Source of the DNA: CALHVX01 sp964640725
GTDB taxonomy: Bacteria > Pseudomonadota > Gammaproteobacteria > Pseudomonadales > Azotimanducaceae
Assembly: GCA_964640725.1 (NCBI GenBank)
Contig: CAZXIJ010000004.1
Span: forward strand, 124,001 to 188,000
DNA length: 64,000 nucleotides
Direction: 5' to 3'
The translations under genes and the position numbers were made by a program. Below the pieces are notes generated by a model. The model worked only from the letters and a program-made list of their open reading frames with translations, did no database searches and was not told where the DNA came from. Position 1 is the first letter of the stretch, and the number at the start of each line of letters is the position of its first letter. This document shows positions 42,733 through 51,466 of this stretch, one piece after another.

Positions 42733-43809
42733 CTACGGGGCGGCAGTACTGACGGAGCGAGCAATCTTTTGGGCCGTCTCCGTCGGCAGTTCCCCCACCA
42801 CCGTCACCAGATGGGGTTCAGCCTGTCGCGACAGATGCGTGACCGCCACCGTAGCGCCGTTCCGCGACACTACGTTACCGGCACCGGCCGGCGGCATGGC
42901 TTCGATAAACACCGAAAACGCAGCAATGCCGTCGCTGTACATCATGGTGTTGACGTCCTTCAGCGTGCTCGGTTTGCGCCGCACATCAGCTGCCGCCATG
43001 GTGAAGCCTTTCGGGACCCAGCTCAGCTGCCAGCCCACGGACTTTTGCGTCACCGGCTGTGGCTGGTTCGCAGCCAGCGCCAGATGGCTGACCATGCTGC
43101 CGTCCTTGCTCTTGCCTTCGAGGGAAGATGCCAGCGCCTGCGGTTTGACGTCAGCGCCAAGCAACAGCTGGTTGAACTGAAAGATCTCCAGCCGCTGGCC
43201 GCGGCTATCGACCAGCTCGGACCGCAGCAGCATGCGGGTCTGTTCGTCCAGCCACAGGCGATAGCCAAAGCGATTCTCGTCCCGGGGCTTGACCCGAATC
43301 CGCACGGCCCGGCGATCTGCCACCCGGTCATAGCCAACAAAGGTCAGGCCGTAGACCCCGGAGAGCTGATCAAAGCGACGCACAAAGGCCCGGGCAAAGG
43401 GACCAGATGGGATACTCGACTCGAGCTCGAGCAGGTCATCGCCAGGCATGACGATGCAGCTCACGGCCTCGCCCTCCCGAAGGATCTCCCGCGGCGCGCC
43501 GTTCAGGTGCACCAGTCGTTCCCGGGTAACGCCGTCGATCTGCATGTGTACCACGCGCAGGGTCGTGAGATCGGCGCCGGTGTAGAAGCTGAAGATGCCG
43601 TCGTAGTCGAGCTCGCTGAAAGCGCGGTCCATCGAAGCCAGCCAGTCTGCCGGCTCGCCCTCGGGCGCTTCGGCGCGCAGCGCTGTTGCGCCGAGGGACA
43701 GCAGAACGCCGAGGGCCGCACCAGTCAGCGTGCGGCCCGGACGGCGGCCGCTGGCCGCCTGGCGCAGCGTCACAGCCACGGCGCGCGAGTGCCTGAATCC
43801 AAGTGCCAT
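42733..43809 (-). CDS. rseB: Periplasmic sigma-E regulator RseB/MucB
   Basis: RseB binds RseA in the periplasm and protects it from site-1 cleavage until lipopolysaccharide or other signals displace it. The 358-residue protein has a signal peptide (LTGAALGVLLSLGATALRAE) after a long basic n-region, a lipid-binding LolA-like N-terminal domain (DWLASMDRAFSELDYDGIFS, YRLWLDEQTRMLLRSEL) and a smaller C-terminal domain from about residue 245 (GWQLSWVPKGFTMAAAD). It lies 11 bases after rseA. Confidence 0.95.
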   Translation of the reverse strand: MALGFRHSRAVAVTLRQAASGRRPGRTLTGAALGVLLSLGATALRAEAPEGEPADWLASMDRAFSELDYDGIFSFYTGADLTTLRVVHMQIDGVTRERLVHLNGAPREILREGEAVSCIVMPGDDLLELESSIPSGPFARAFVRRFDQLSGVYGLTFVGYDRVADRRAVRIRVKPRDENRFGYRLWLDEQTRMLLRSELVDSRGQRLEIFQFNQLLLGADVKPQALASSLEGKSKDGSMVSHLALAANQPQPVTQKSVGWQLSWVPKGFTMAAADVRRKPSTLKDVNTMMYSDGIAAFSVFIEAMPPAGAGNVVSRNGATVAVTHLSRQAEPHLVTVVGELPTETAQKIARSVSTAAP

Positions 43810-43820
43810 GTACGCCCGCC

Positions 43821-44411
43821 CTACCTGGACGGCTCGGCGTTCTCGAACGTCACGACCTTGACGAAGGAAGCGACCCCGGGGTTGTTGAGCGCTTTCTGTT
43901 GCACGTGATGCAACATGTAGGCGTTTGCACGCTGCACATCGCTGGGCGAGACGTCAGATTCCAGCTGCACGATCGGGCCCTCGATCTCGATGGCGCCCTG
44001 AGCGACCAGCGGCTGCGCACTGTCGGTGCCCGTGCCGCCAAGCCCGAGCATGACCGCTGCCGCGACCGAGGCCGCGACGGCGAAGGGCGCAATGCGCTTC
44101 CAGGGCGCGGTGCCGGGGCTGGCTTCCGGCTCTGCGGAAGGCACCTTTGACAACAGCGCCGCTGGTGCCGCGGGCACTTCCGTCGGCTCATCGCCCAGGC
44201 TGGCCCAGATCGCGTCGCCCATGGCGCTGACGGCCTGGTCATCGAGCGGGCTGGCCTCGCCTCGCAGGCGCTCGCCAATCAGGTGGTAGCGGCGCCAGGC
44301 TCCCGTGAGCTCGTCGCTGCGCCCAACCTCGTCCAGCACCCGGCGCAATTCGAAAACATCGGCTTCGCCATCCACTACTGCAGACAGCGCCTCTTTGAGT
44401 TGCTCAGTCAT
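43821..44411 (-). CDS. rseA: Anti-sigma factor RseA/MucA
   Basis: RseA is the single-pass inner-membrane protein that holds sigma-E inactive. The 196-residue protein has the N-terminal sigma-binding domain (EALSAVVDGEADVFELRRVL and WRRYHLIGERLRGE), a membrane segment at about residues 108-125 (IAPFAVAASVAAAVMLGLGG) and a periplasmic tail containing YMLHHVQQKAL. RseP at 7.8-9.2 kb would make the intramembrane cut. It follows rpoE by 75 bases. Confidence 0.94.
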   Translation of the reverse strand: MTEQLKEALSAVVDGEADVFELRRVLDEVGRSDELTGAWRRYHLIGERLRGEASPLDDQAVSAMGDAIWASLGDEPTEVPAAPAALLSKVPSAEPEASPGTAPWKRIAPFAVAASVAAAVMLGLGGTGTDSAQPLVAQGAIEIEGPIVQLESDVSPSDVQRANAYMLHHVQQKALNNPGVASFVKVVTFENAEPSR

Positions 44412-44486
44412 CCCTGCCAGTCCGTTCTGGGCGAAGGCCGGCTGTGGACCGCCTTCGCGCTGGTTAGTACCATCATCTCAAACAAT

Positions 44487-45074
44487 TTATTTGCCATTCC
44501 TGCGCTGCAGCAGCGGCTCAATCCGTTTATCGATCGCTTCCCGGGCCCGGAAGATGCGGGATCGGACCGTGCCGACGGGGCATTCCATCACCTCGGCGAT
44601 CTGCTCGTAAGATAGACCGTCGAATTCACGCAAAGTTACAGCGCTGCGCAGATCTTCCGGCAAATCTGCGATCGCGTTGTCGATCTCGGCCGAAAGCTGG
44701 TCCCGGGCCATGGCCGCCTCGGGATTTTCCACCTCCTGCAAGACTCCGCTCGGGTCGATAAGTTCCGCGTCAGCAATGTCCAGATCAGTGCCCGGGGGCC
44801 GACGGGAGCGGGATACCAGGTGGTTCTTGGCCGTGTTGATGGCGATGCGGTACAGCCAGGTATAGAAGGCGCTGTCGCCCCGGAACCGGGGCAGCGCCCG
44901 AAAAGCCTTGATGAATGCTTCCTGGGTGACGTCCCGGACCTCTTCGTGGTCCTTCACGTAGCGCCTGACCAGGTTCAGGATCTTCTGCTGGTAACGGGCA
45001 AACAGCAGATCGAAGGCGGTTTTGTCGCCCGCCTGCACCCGCCGAACCAGTTCCTTGTCAGTGTCTTTGCTCAA
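44487..45074 (-). CDS. rpoE: RNA polymerase sigma-E factor (RpoE/AlgU)
   Basis: This ECF sigma factor drives the envelope-stress regulon. The product has region 2 (DKTAFDLLFARYQQKILNLV, DVTQEAFIKAFRALPRFRGD, FYTWLYRIAINTAKNHL) and region 4 (ALREF-like VTLREFDGLSYEQIAEVMEC, GTVRSRIFRAREAI). I use TTG 45074, giving LSKDTDKELVRRVQAGD, because it aligns with the start of E. coli RpoE. TTG 45095 would add seven residues. GAGG lies only three bases before TTG 45074, a poor spacing. It is divergent from nadB, as in E. coli and Pseudomonas. Confidence 0.95.
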   Translation of the reverse strand: MSKDTDKELVRRVQAGDKTAFDLLFARYQQKILNLVRRYVKDHEEVRDVTQEAFIKAFRALPRFRGDSAFYTWLYRIAINTAKNHLVSRSRRPPGTDLDIADAELIDPSGVLQEVENPEAAMARDQLSAEIDNAIADLPEDLRSAVTLREFDGLSYEQIAEVMECPVGTVRSRIFRAREAIDKRIEPLLQRRNGK

Positions 45075-45132
45075 TGTCCTCTGCCTGCTGCACAAGCCTG
45101 CCGCCCAGCCGGCGATTGTGACCCGTTCCTCG

Positions 45133-45138
45133 TATACT
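45133..45138 (+). promoter_or_regulatory. Candidate -10 hexamer for nadB
   Basis: TATACT lies 29 bases before the nadB ATG in the 93-bp space between divergent rpoE and nadB. No good -35 hexamer stands 16-18 bases upstream; TTGTGA at 45116 is only 11 bases away. Confidence 0.3.
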
Positions 45139-45167
45139 GAAAAGCGCTATCGCAAGGGGAGCGGGCA

Positions 45168-46790
45168 ATGATGACCCAGCGCCTGTCTACAGACATTCTG
45201 ATCATCGGCGGCGGTGCAGCGGGCCTGACCGCGGCGCTGAAGCTCGCACCGCATGCCCGGGTCACCGTGCTCTGCAAGGGAGATATCGAGAGCGGCTCCT
45301 CCATCTGGGCCCAGGGCGGGGTCGCCGCGGTCACTGACCCGGAGGACAGCTTCGACTCCCACATCGACGATACGCTGGTCGCCGGAGACGGGCTGTGTGA
45401 CCAGGCGGTCGTGGACCAGGTGGTTTCCGCCGCTCCGGCCATGGTCGCGCAGCTCTCTGAGTGGGGCGTGGACTTCGACCTGGAGGACAACGGTTTCCAC
45501 CTGACCCGGGAAGGCGGCCACTCCGCCCGGCGAGTTCTGCACGTGGCCGATGCGACCGGCAAGGCCATCACCGAGACCCTCTGGCGCCAGGTGCTCGATC
45601 ACCCGAATATCGACCTGCAGGTTGATCGCGTCGCCATCGACCTGATCAACCAGTCCCGGCTGGGCCGCCACGCGAACCGCTGCGCCGGCGCCTATGTCCT
45701 GAACCGCAGCACCGGCCACGTCGAGGTCTTCCAGGCCCGCGCGGTGGTCCTCGCCACCGGCGGCGCAAGCAAGGTCTACCTGTACACCAGCAACCCGGAC
45801 AGCTCCACCGGCGACGGCATTGCCATGGCCTGGCGCGCCGGTTGCCGGGTTGCCAACATGGAATTCAACCAGTTCCACCCGACCTGCCTGTTCCACCCGC
45901 ACGCCAAGTCGTTTCTGATCTCCGAGGCGGTGCGCGGCGAAGGCGGCATGCTGTCCCTGCCCGACGGCGAGCGCTTCATGAAGCGTTTTGACGAGCGCGG
46001 CGAGCTGGCGCCCCGGGACGTGGTGGCTCGCGCCATCGACCACGAACTCAAGCGCCTGGGTATCGACCACGTCAACCTCAGTATCTCGCACCGCTCGGCC
46101 GGATTTATCCGCCAGCACTTTCCCACCATCGCCGAGCGCTGCGCGACCTTCGGCATCGACATCACCCGGGAGCCGATTCCGGTGGTGCCGGCCGCCCACT
46201 ACACTTGCGGCGGCGTGGTTGTCGACCAGCACGGCCGCACCGATGTGCCCGGCCTGTACGCCATTGGCGAAGTCACCTGCACCGGCCTGCACGGGGCCAA
46301 CCGGCTGGCTTCCAACTCGCTGCTCGAGTGCCTGGTGTTCGGCAATGCAGCGGCCGCGCACATTCTGAGTCAGCTCGATCGCCAGGTGCCTGAGGTAAAA
46401 GCCCCGCACTGGGACGAGTCGCAGGTCACCGACTCCGACGAGGACGTAGTGATCGCCCACAACTGGGACGAGCTGCGCCGCTTCATGTGGAACTACGTCG
46501 GCATCGTGCGTACCAGCAAGCGTCTGGAGCGCGCGCGACACCGGATCCAGCTGCTGCGCCGGGAAGTACACGAGTACTACAGCCACTACCGGGTCACGAA
46601 CGATCTGATCGAGCTCCGTAACCTGATCCAGGTGGCCGAGCTGATCGTCAACTCCGCGCTGGCACGCAAGGAGTCGCGCGGGCTGCACTTTACGCTGGAC
46701 TACCCGGATCAGCTGCCCACCGCTGAGGACACCATTCTGTTCCCGGGCAGCATCGAGCGGCTGAACGCCTTCGAAGGCAGTGGCCGCTAG
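45168..46790 (+). CDS. nadB: L-aspartate oxidase
   Basis: NadB oxidises L-aspartate to iminoaspartate, the first step of de novo NAD synthesis, using FAD. The 540-residue protein has the FAD motif ILIIGGGAAGLTAALKL at the N-terminus, GSSIWAQGGVAAVTD, FNQFHPTCLFHP, VPAAHYTCGGVVVDQHGRTD and GLHGANRLASNSLLECLVFG, followed by a helical C-terminal domain. GGGGAG six bases before ATG 45168 supports the first of two adjacent ATGs. NadA is not in the window. Confidence 0.97.
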   Translation: MMTQRLSTDILIIGGGAAGLTAALKLAPHARVTVLCKGDIESGSSIWAQGGVAAVTDPEDSFDSHIDDTLVAGDGLCDQAVVDQVVSAAPAMVAQLSEWGVDFDLEDNGFHLTREGGHSARRVLHVADATGKAITETLWRQVLDHPNIDLQVDRVAIDLINQSRLGRHANRCAGAYVLNRSTGHVEVFQARAVVLATGGASKVYLYTSNPDSSTGDGIAMAWRAGCRVANMEFNQFHPTCLFHPHAKSFLISEAVRGEGGMLSLPDGERFMKRFDERGELAPRDVVARAIDHELKRLGIDHVNLSISHRSAGFIRQHFPTIAERCATFGIDITREPIPVVPAAHYTCGGVVVDQHGRTDVPGLYAIGEVTCTGLHGANRLASNSLLECLVFGNAAAAHILSQLDRQVPEVKAPHWDESQVTDSDEDVVIAHNWDELRRFMWNYVGIVRTSKRLERARHRIQLLRREVHEYYSHYRVTNDLIELRNLIQVAELIVNSALARKESRGLHFTLDYPDQLPTAEDTILFPGSIERLNAFEGSGR

Positions 46791-46802
46791 GTTCCCGGAA
46801 TC

Positions 46803-47216
46803 TCACAGCCGATAAAAGTCGATCGGCTCCAGCGCGACCGCATCGCCGCTGCGAGCCAGCCGGATCAGCAACCGCCGGAGCCGGTGAAAATCCCGCGCCG
46901 ACAGCTCGTCAGCGTAGAGCGCCTGCCAGCGGCCCGGTCCATCGGGCCAAACCAGCAATCGCTGTCCGGCCCAAAGGCGACGCTGCGGTAACAGACGAAT
47001 CCGGGACGGCGGCGCCGGCGGCGGCCAGCAGCGCTGGCTGATCAAGGCTGCCGGGACCGCGAAGCTCAGCCCGCCCACCACAAACACGAGCAAGGCGAAT
47101 ACCAGCAGCTGCAGATAGCCGTGCTGCGCGCGCAGGGTGCTCGCCCGCAGCGGCAAGCTGAGCAGCTCGCGGCCAGCAGCACTGCACAGGCGCAGGCGGG
47201 GGTTGCCGCAGGACAC
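46803..47216 (-). CDS. YgfX (CptA)-like membrane protein
   Basis: The 137-residue protein has two closely spaced hydrophobic segments (YLQLLVFALLVFVVGGLSFA and the following VPAALI), then a soluble domain with RIRLLPQRRLWAGQRLLVWP and ending LARSGDAVALEPIDFYRL. Size, topology and position directly after sdhE match E. coli ygfX, an inner-membrane protein reported to interfere with cell-shape proteins. Sequence similarity to that family is weak by eye, so the call rests mainly on context. It starts at GTG 47216 and is convergent with nadB. Confidence 0.7.
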   Translation of the reverse strand: MSCGNPRLRLCSAAGRELLSLPLRASTLRAQHGYLQLLVFALLVFVVGGLSFAVPAALISQRCWPPPAPPSRIRLLPQRRLWAGQRLLVWPDGPGRWQALYADELSARDFHRLRRLLIRLARSGDAVALEPIDFYRL

Positions 47217-47231
47217 GATCGACGGCCCGGA

Positions 47232-47519
47232 TCAGACCGGGGCGTCGTCTTGCTGACCGGTGCGGACAATCGCCTGCACAAGGGCTTCGAACTGCGCTGG
47301 GGGCGCGGCGCGGGACTGCAGCCAGTCGTACAGATCCCAGTCTTCTTCATCCAGCAGCTGCGCGTAGAGCGCCTGATCTGCCGGTGACAGCTGTTCGTAG
47401 CGCGCCATCACAAAAGGCAGCAGTATCTGCTCCAGCTCAGTCATACCACGGCGGCTGCGCCAGTAGGCGCGCTTGCGCTCGGCGCTCCCGCTTTCGGGCG
47501 ATTTGATCGTGCGGTCCAT
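47232..47519 (-). CDS. sdhE: FAD assembly factor SdhE
   Basis: SdhE promotes covalent FAD attachment to SdhA and FrdA. The 95-residue protein has the hallmark RGM motif in YWRSRRGMTELEQILLPF and the acidic LLDEEDWDLYDWLQ helix. I start it at ATG 47519; a frame back to 47597 would overlap the divergent ygfZ. The sdhE-ygfX pair divergent from ygfZ is the E. coli arrangement. Confidence 0.95.
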   Translation of the reverse strand: MDRTIKSPESGSAERKRAYWRSRRGMTELEQILLPFVMARYEQLSPADQALYAQLLDEEDWDLYDWLQSRAAPPAQFEALVQAIVRTGQQDDAPV

Positions 47520-47589
47520 TGGGCCATTATGCTGCGCTAGGGGCGGTGATACAGCCGTCGATACCCACAAAGAGTGCCCGACTTTGACG

Positions 47590-48438
47590 ATGGCCACCGC
47601 ACAGACCCTGGAATCCGGAAAAGAGCTCGCGATCTGTCGATTCGACGGGCCTGATGCCCAGACCTTTCTGCAGGGCTACCTGACCTGCGATCTGAACCAG
47701 CTATCTGCGCAGCAAGCGCTGCCCGCTGCCCTGTGCAACCTTAAAGGGCGGGTCATCGCCAACGGCTGGGCGCTGCCGACTGCGGCCCTGGACGGCGACA
47801 GTGAGCCCAGCGAGGGTGTGGCCCTGCTATGCCACGGGACGGTCGCCGATGCGCTGCTCGCCGCCCTGGAGAAGTACCTGGTCTTCTCGAAAACAAAGGC
47901 ATCCAGAGCGGACGCGCCCTTCGCGCTCGCCAGCGCTCCGGAGTCGACTCCGGCCACGCCCACCGCGCCGATCGAACTGGGCGCCGGCAGCTGGCTGGCC
48001 CCCGGCGCCACCGCCCAGAGCGATACCGCAACGGCATTCTGGCAGAGGCTGTGCGAAGCCCGCCGGGTACTCGTGACCCACGACACCGCTGAGCGCTTCC
48101 TGCCCCAGATGCTTGGCCTCGAGCAGTGGGGCGCGGTGGACTTCGACAAGGGCTGCTATCTGGGCCAGGAGGTGGTCGCCCGGGCGCAGCATCGCGGCGC
48201 CGTGAAGCGCCAGCTGGCGCTCCTGCAGCTCGCCCCGGTCGCCGCCGAAGGGGCGACCGAATCCGCTCCGCCAGCACCCGACGGGCAACTGAGCATCGAC
48301 GGCAAGGCGGTCGGCGAGGCCGTGCAGCAGGCCGGCGACTACCTGCTGGCGGTGCTGCGGGCGCCCTTCCCAGCCCCGTCCACGCCCCTGCAGCTGGCGG
48401 CAAAGGGCCAAGCTGTGACGGCGTTCGTGCTGGCCTGA
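47590..48438 (+). CDS. ygfZ: Folate-binding iron-sulfur protein YgfZ
   Basis: YgfZ is a tetrahydrofolate-dependent protein needed for full activity of some iron-sulfur enzymes. The 282-residue product is GcvT-like: FDGPDAQTFLQGYLTCDLNQ at the N-terminus, CNLKGRVIANGWAL, and the family signature DKGCYLGQEVVARAQHRG with the conserved cysteine. I start it at ATG 47590; the frame open from 47473 would overlap sdhE. A Pro/Ala/Ser-rich insertion lies at about residues 110-130. Confidence 0.93.
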   Translation: MATAQTLESGKELAICRFDGPDAQTFLQGYLTCDLNQLSAQQALPAALCNLKGRVIANGWALPTAALDGDSEPSEGVALLCHGTVADALLAALEKYLVFSKTKASRADAPFALASAPESTPATPTAPIELGAGSWLAPGATAQSDTATAFWQRLCEARRVLVTHDTAERFLPQMLGLEQWGAVDFDKGCYLGQEVVARAQHRGAVKRQLALLQLAPVAAEGATESAPPAPDGQLSIDGKAVGEAVQQAGDYLLAVLRAPFPAPSTPLQLAAKGQAVTAFVLA

Positions 48439-48536
48439 ACGGCCCGTTCGCGGACCCGCATTCTGCCCGGCCTTCGGTCAGGCAGGCCCGAAACCGCTGT
48501 CTATACTCCAGATATCTTCAGCGCCCGGAACCCTTC

Positions 48537-49370
48537 ATGTCCGAACTAGCCGAGCAGATTCATGACGCGGTGAACGCCGCGCTCAGCGACGACGAGCTGG
48601 AGCTGCCCGTGCTGCCCGAAGTCGCGCTCAACATTCGCGAGGCCGCAGAAAAGCCGTCCGTGTCCGTGCACTCCCTGGCAGAAGTCATCGCCGTCGATGC
48701 CGGTCTGGTGGCCCGGCTCCTGAAGGTTGTGAACTCGCCCATGTTCCGGGCCAGCCGGGTGATCGACGAGCTGCCCGCAGCGATAAGCCGTCTGGGCCTC
48801 GAGTACGCCGCCAACCTGGCCACCGGTGTCGCCATGCGGCAAATGTTCCAGGCTACCTCTGAGCACGTGGATCGCGTGCTGCGCAATACCTGGAGCCACT
48901 CCTCTGCTGTCGCCGCCCTCGCCGGCACCCTCGCCAAGGAGCGTACGGACCTGCGCATGGATCAGGCCATGCTGGCGGGGCTCACGCACAGCATCGGTGC
49001 CCTGCCGATCCTGTCCTGGGCGGAGGAGAACAGTCACCTGCTGAGCGACAGCATCACGCTGGAACGGGTGATCGCCAAGATTCACGGCAGCATCGGCACG
49101 ATGATTCTGAAGAAATGGGATTTCGCCGACGACATCGCCATGGTACCAAGCCACTACCAGGACCTGCGTCGGGTCAGCGAAGGGCCAGACTTTATCGCCG
49201 TCGTGACCGTGGCCGACCTGCTGGTCAGCGGGCTGGACAACTACGACGAGAAGAGCCTGAGTCTGGACGACGTTCATGCCTTCGAAACCCTGCGTCTGGA
49301 TCCCCAGAACGAAGACCTGCTGGCGAAGATGATGGACATCGCCGGCGCCGGCCGGGTCGCGTTCTCCTAG
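48537..49370 (+). CDS. HDOD-domain protein
   Basis: The 277-residue product is a stand-alone HDOD domain: LPVLPEVALNIREAAEKPSV, LAEVIAVDAGLVARLLKVVN, AISRLGLEYAANLATGVAMR and AMLAGLTHSIGALPILSWAE. These proteins are HD-like but lack the metal-binding HD pair and act in signalling, often near chemotaxis or c-di-GMP genes. Here there is no such partner. TATACT at 48502-48507 is a possible -10, and GGAA lies about seven bases before ATG 48537. It is convergent with the valine-catabolic genes. Target unknown. Confidence 0.85.
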   Translation: MSELAEQIHDAVNAALSDDELELPVLPEVALNIREAAEKPSVSVHSLAEVIAVDAGLVARLLKVVNSPMFRASRVIDELPAAISRLGLEYAANLATGVAMRQMFQATSEHVDRVLRNTWSHSSAVAALAGTLAKERTDLRMDQAMLAGLTHSIGALPILSWAEENSHLLSDSITLERVIAKIHGSIGTMILKKWDFADDIAMVPSHYQDLRRVSEGPDFIAVVTVADLLVSGLDNYDEKSLSLDDVHAFETLRLDPQNEDLLAKMMDIAGAGRVAFS

Positions 49371-49403
49371 CGACGCAAAGACCCTCGCGACAGCTCGGGC
49401 GCC

Positions 49404-50318
49404 TTACTTCAGGTCTGGCTTGAACAGTTGGGCAATGCTGGAGAAGTCCAGGCGCCCGGCATCGTTCTCGCCCTTGTGCAGCGCGTAGAGTTGGCGCGCC
49501 AGGGCTCCGAGCAGCACCGAGCTGCCGGACTGCTCGGCAGCCTGCATCGCGAGCCCGAGATCCTTGGCCATGAGGTCCACCAGAAAACCGCCTTCATAGT
49601 TGCGGCTGGCCGGCGCGCCTTCCATCACCCCGGGCCAGGGGTTGTAGACATTCAGGGACCAGTTGCCCCCGGAAGACTCTTTCATGATCTCGGACAACAC
49701 CGCCGGATCCAGCCCGCTGTTGACCCCGAGCGCCAACGCCTCTGCAGTGCCGGCCATGTGAATGGCGAGCAACATGTTGTTGCAGATCTTGGCGGTCTGC
49801 CCGGCGCCGCTGCTGCCGGCGTGATAGATCTTGCCGCCCATGACCTCGAGGAACGGCCGGGCCCGTGTCAAGGCATCCGCCTCGCCGCCAACGATGAAAG
49901 TCAGCGTCCCCGATTCCGCGCCGGCGGTACCCCCGGAAACCGGTGCATCCAACATCGCGATACCGCGTTCTGCGAGGCCCGCAGCAACCGCCTGGGAGCT
50001 TTGCGCATCAATGGTCGAACAGTCGATCACCAGCGCCGAAGACGGCAAGGCCGCACCCACGGAACCGTCGCCGAGGTACAGGGAACGCACGTGCTGGGAC
50101 GCTGGCAGCATGCTGACAAAGAGCTCGACGTCTGCCGCCGCCGCTGCCGCCGACTCCGACGCTTCCGCTGTGCCGGCGCTGCCGTCGGCCGCGCCAACGG
50201 TTTGCGCGAGGGCCGCCGGGACCAGGTCAAAGACTTTGACGTGGTGGCCCGCTGCAATCAGGTTGCGGGCCATAGGCCCCCCCATATTGCCGAGGCCGAC
50301 AAAACCGATCGTTGCCAT
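49404..50318 (-). CDS. mmsB: 3-hydroxyisobutyrate dehydrogenase
   Basis: MmsB oxidises 3-hydroxyisobutyrate to methylmalonate semialdehyde in valine degradation. The 304-residue NAD-dependent beta-hydroxyacid dehydrogenase has GFVGLGNMGGPMARNLIAAG at the N-terminus, LDAPVSGGTAGAESGTLTFI, and the catalytic lysine in GAGQTAKICNNMLLAI. NPWPGVMEGAPASRNY in the C-terminal half is typical of MmsB rather than of tartronate semialdehyde reductase. The start overlaps the previous stop as TGATG. Confidence 0.92.
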   Translation of the reverse strand: MATIGFVGLGNMGGPMARNLIAAGHHVKVFDLVPAALAQTVGAADGSAGTAEASESAAAAAADVELFVSMLPASQHVRSLYLGDGSVGAALPSSALVIDCSTIDAQSSQAVAAGLAERGIAMLDAPVSGGTAGAESGTLTFIVGGEADALTRARPFLEVMGGKIYHAGSSGAGQTAKICNNMLLAIHMAGTAEALALGVNSGLDPAVLSEIMKESSGGNWSLNVYNPWPGVMEGAPASRNYEGGFLVDLMAKDLGLAMQAAEQSGSSVLLGALARQLYALHKGENDAGRLDFSSIAQLFKPDLK

Positions 50319-51463
50319 CAGGAAGCTCCTAGGTCTTTCAGGGGGTTGTCCGGCCAGGGCGGCTGGAAGTGCTCGAGCACGTCAGCGTCGGGCATATTCG
50401 CGACGGCGTCATGACGCCACTTTGGGGCACCGTCCTTGTCAATCAGCAGCGCTCGTACGCCTTCAGGAAAGTCGGGGTTGGTTGCGCAATGTGTGCCCAC
50501 GGTCATCTCCAGCCGAAAGCAGTCCGCCAGGGACAGGGCGGGCGCGCGCCGCAGCTGCTCGATGACGATACCCACGGTCACCGGGCAGCCCGAGTTCATG
50601 GCCGCAATCCCGCGATCAATCCACTCACTTTGGCCGGCCAGGGCCTGAACCCGCGCCACGATATCTGCGTAGCCGCCGGCAAGGGAGAGCGTCTCGGGCA
50701 CCGCTGCGCTCTCGGCAGTCAGGACCAGCTCAACCTGCTGGCTGTCGAGCCAGCTGCCCAGCGCCGCGCTGTCTGCCGCAGCATCACCCTGCCAGGGCAG
50801 CTCCGCCAGCCGATCGGCGAGCACGTCTCGCAGCGTCGCGGCAATCGCGTGCGTCGCTACGCCCGTCGCGAGCGCGTCTGCCGCGTTCATGTGGCTGCCT
50901 GTAACGCCGAAGAACAGCCCCAGGTGCTCAGGCATGTTGCGCAGCACCCAGGTGCCACCGGCGTCGGGAAACAGCCCGATCGTAACCTCGGGAAAAGCCA
51001 GCTTTGAGCGCTCTGTCACGAGGCGGAAGTCCGCGGCGCTGAAGATGCCGAAACCGCCGCCCATGACAATACCGTGCCCAAGGGCCAGCACTGGCTTGGG
51101 AAAGGTATGGATCAGGTAGTCCAGCCGGTATTCGCGCTCGAAAAAATCAAAGGCGTAGCTGTCGACGATCTCGCCGGCGTCCTGATTGGCCCGTACCGCC
51201 CGGTACAGCGCCTGTATGTCGCCGCCCGCGCAGAACGCCTTGTCGCCGCTGCCTGCAAACACCAGCGCCACAACATCGGGGCGCCCGGCCCAGTGCGCGA
51301 GTGCAGGCAGCAACAGATCGATCATGGACAGGCTGAGGGAGTTCAGGGTCGCCGGCACGTTCAGCCGCGCGACCGCAACGACGTGCCCGCTGGCCGTCGC
51401 CAGCTCGCTAAACACCACCGGTGCGTCGGCCTGGTCCAGCTGGGGAGCTTCTGCCACGGCCAC
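50318..51463 (-). CDS. 3-hydroxyisobutyryl-CoA hydrolase
   Basis: This crotonase-fold enzyme releases 3-hydroxyisobutyrate from its CoA ester in valine catabolism. The 381-residue length and the motifs AFCAGGDIQALY, GIVMGGGFGIFSAADF and FPEVTIGLFPDAGGTW fit HIBCH rather than a plain enoyl-CoA hydratase, which is about 260 residues. The C-terminal part has FRLEMTVGTHCATNPDFPEG and VRALLIDKDGAPKW, also characteristic of HIBCH. It lies between an enoyl-CoA hydratase and mmsB, making consecutive pathway steps adjacent. Confidence 0.92.
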   Translation of the reverse strand: MAVAEAPQLDQADAPVVFSELATASGHVVAVARLNVPATLNSLSLSMIDLLLPALAHWAGRPDVVALVFAGSGDKAFCAGGDIQALYRAVRANQDAGEIVDSYAFDFFEREYRLDYLIHTFPKPVLALGHGIVMGGGFGIFSAADFRLVTERSKLAFPEVTIGLFPDAGGTWVLRNMPEHLGLFFGVTGSHMNAADALATGVATHAIAATLRDVLADRLAELPWQGDAAADSAALGSWLDSQQVELVLTAESAAVPETLSLAGGYADIVARVQALAGQSEWIDRGIAAMNSGCPVTVGIVIEQLRRAPALSLADCFRLEMTVGTHCATNPDFPEGVRALLIDKDGAPKWRHDAVANMPDADVLEHFQPPWPDNPLKDLGAS

Positions 51464-51466
51464 GAG

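Noticed and set aside
45096..45167. GGAAC upstream of rpoE as a sigma-E autoregulatory promoter
   Set aside because: GGAAC is present on the minus strand, but no TCxxA-type -10 lies 16-17 bases downstream.
45147..46688. 513-codon minus-strand frame opposite nadB
   Set aside because: Shadow of nadB; its product is a low-complexity mix with no motif.
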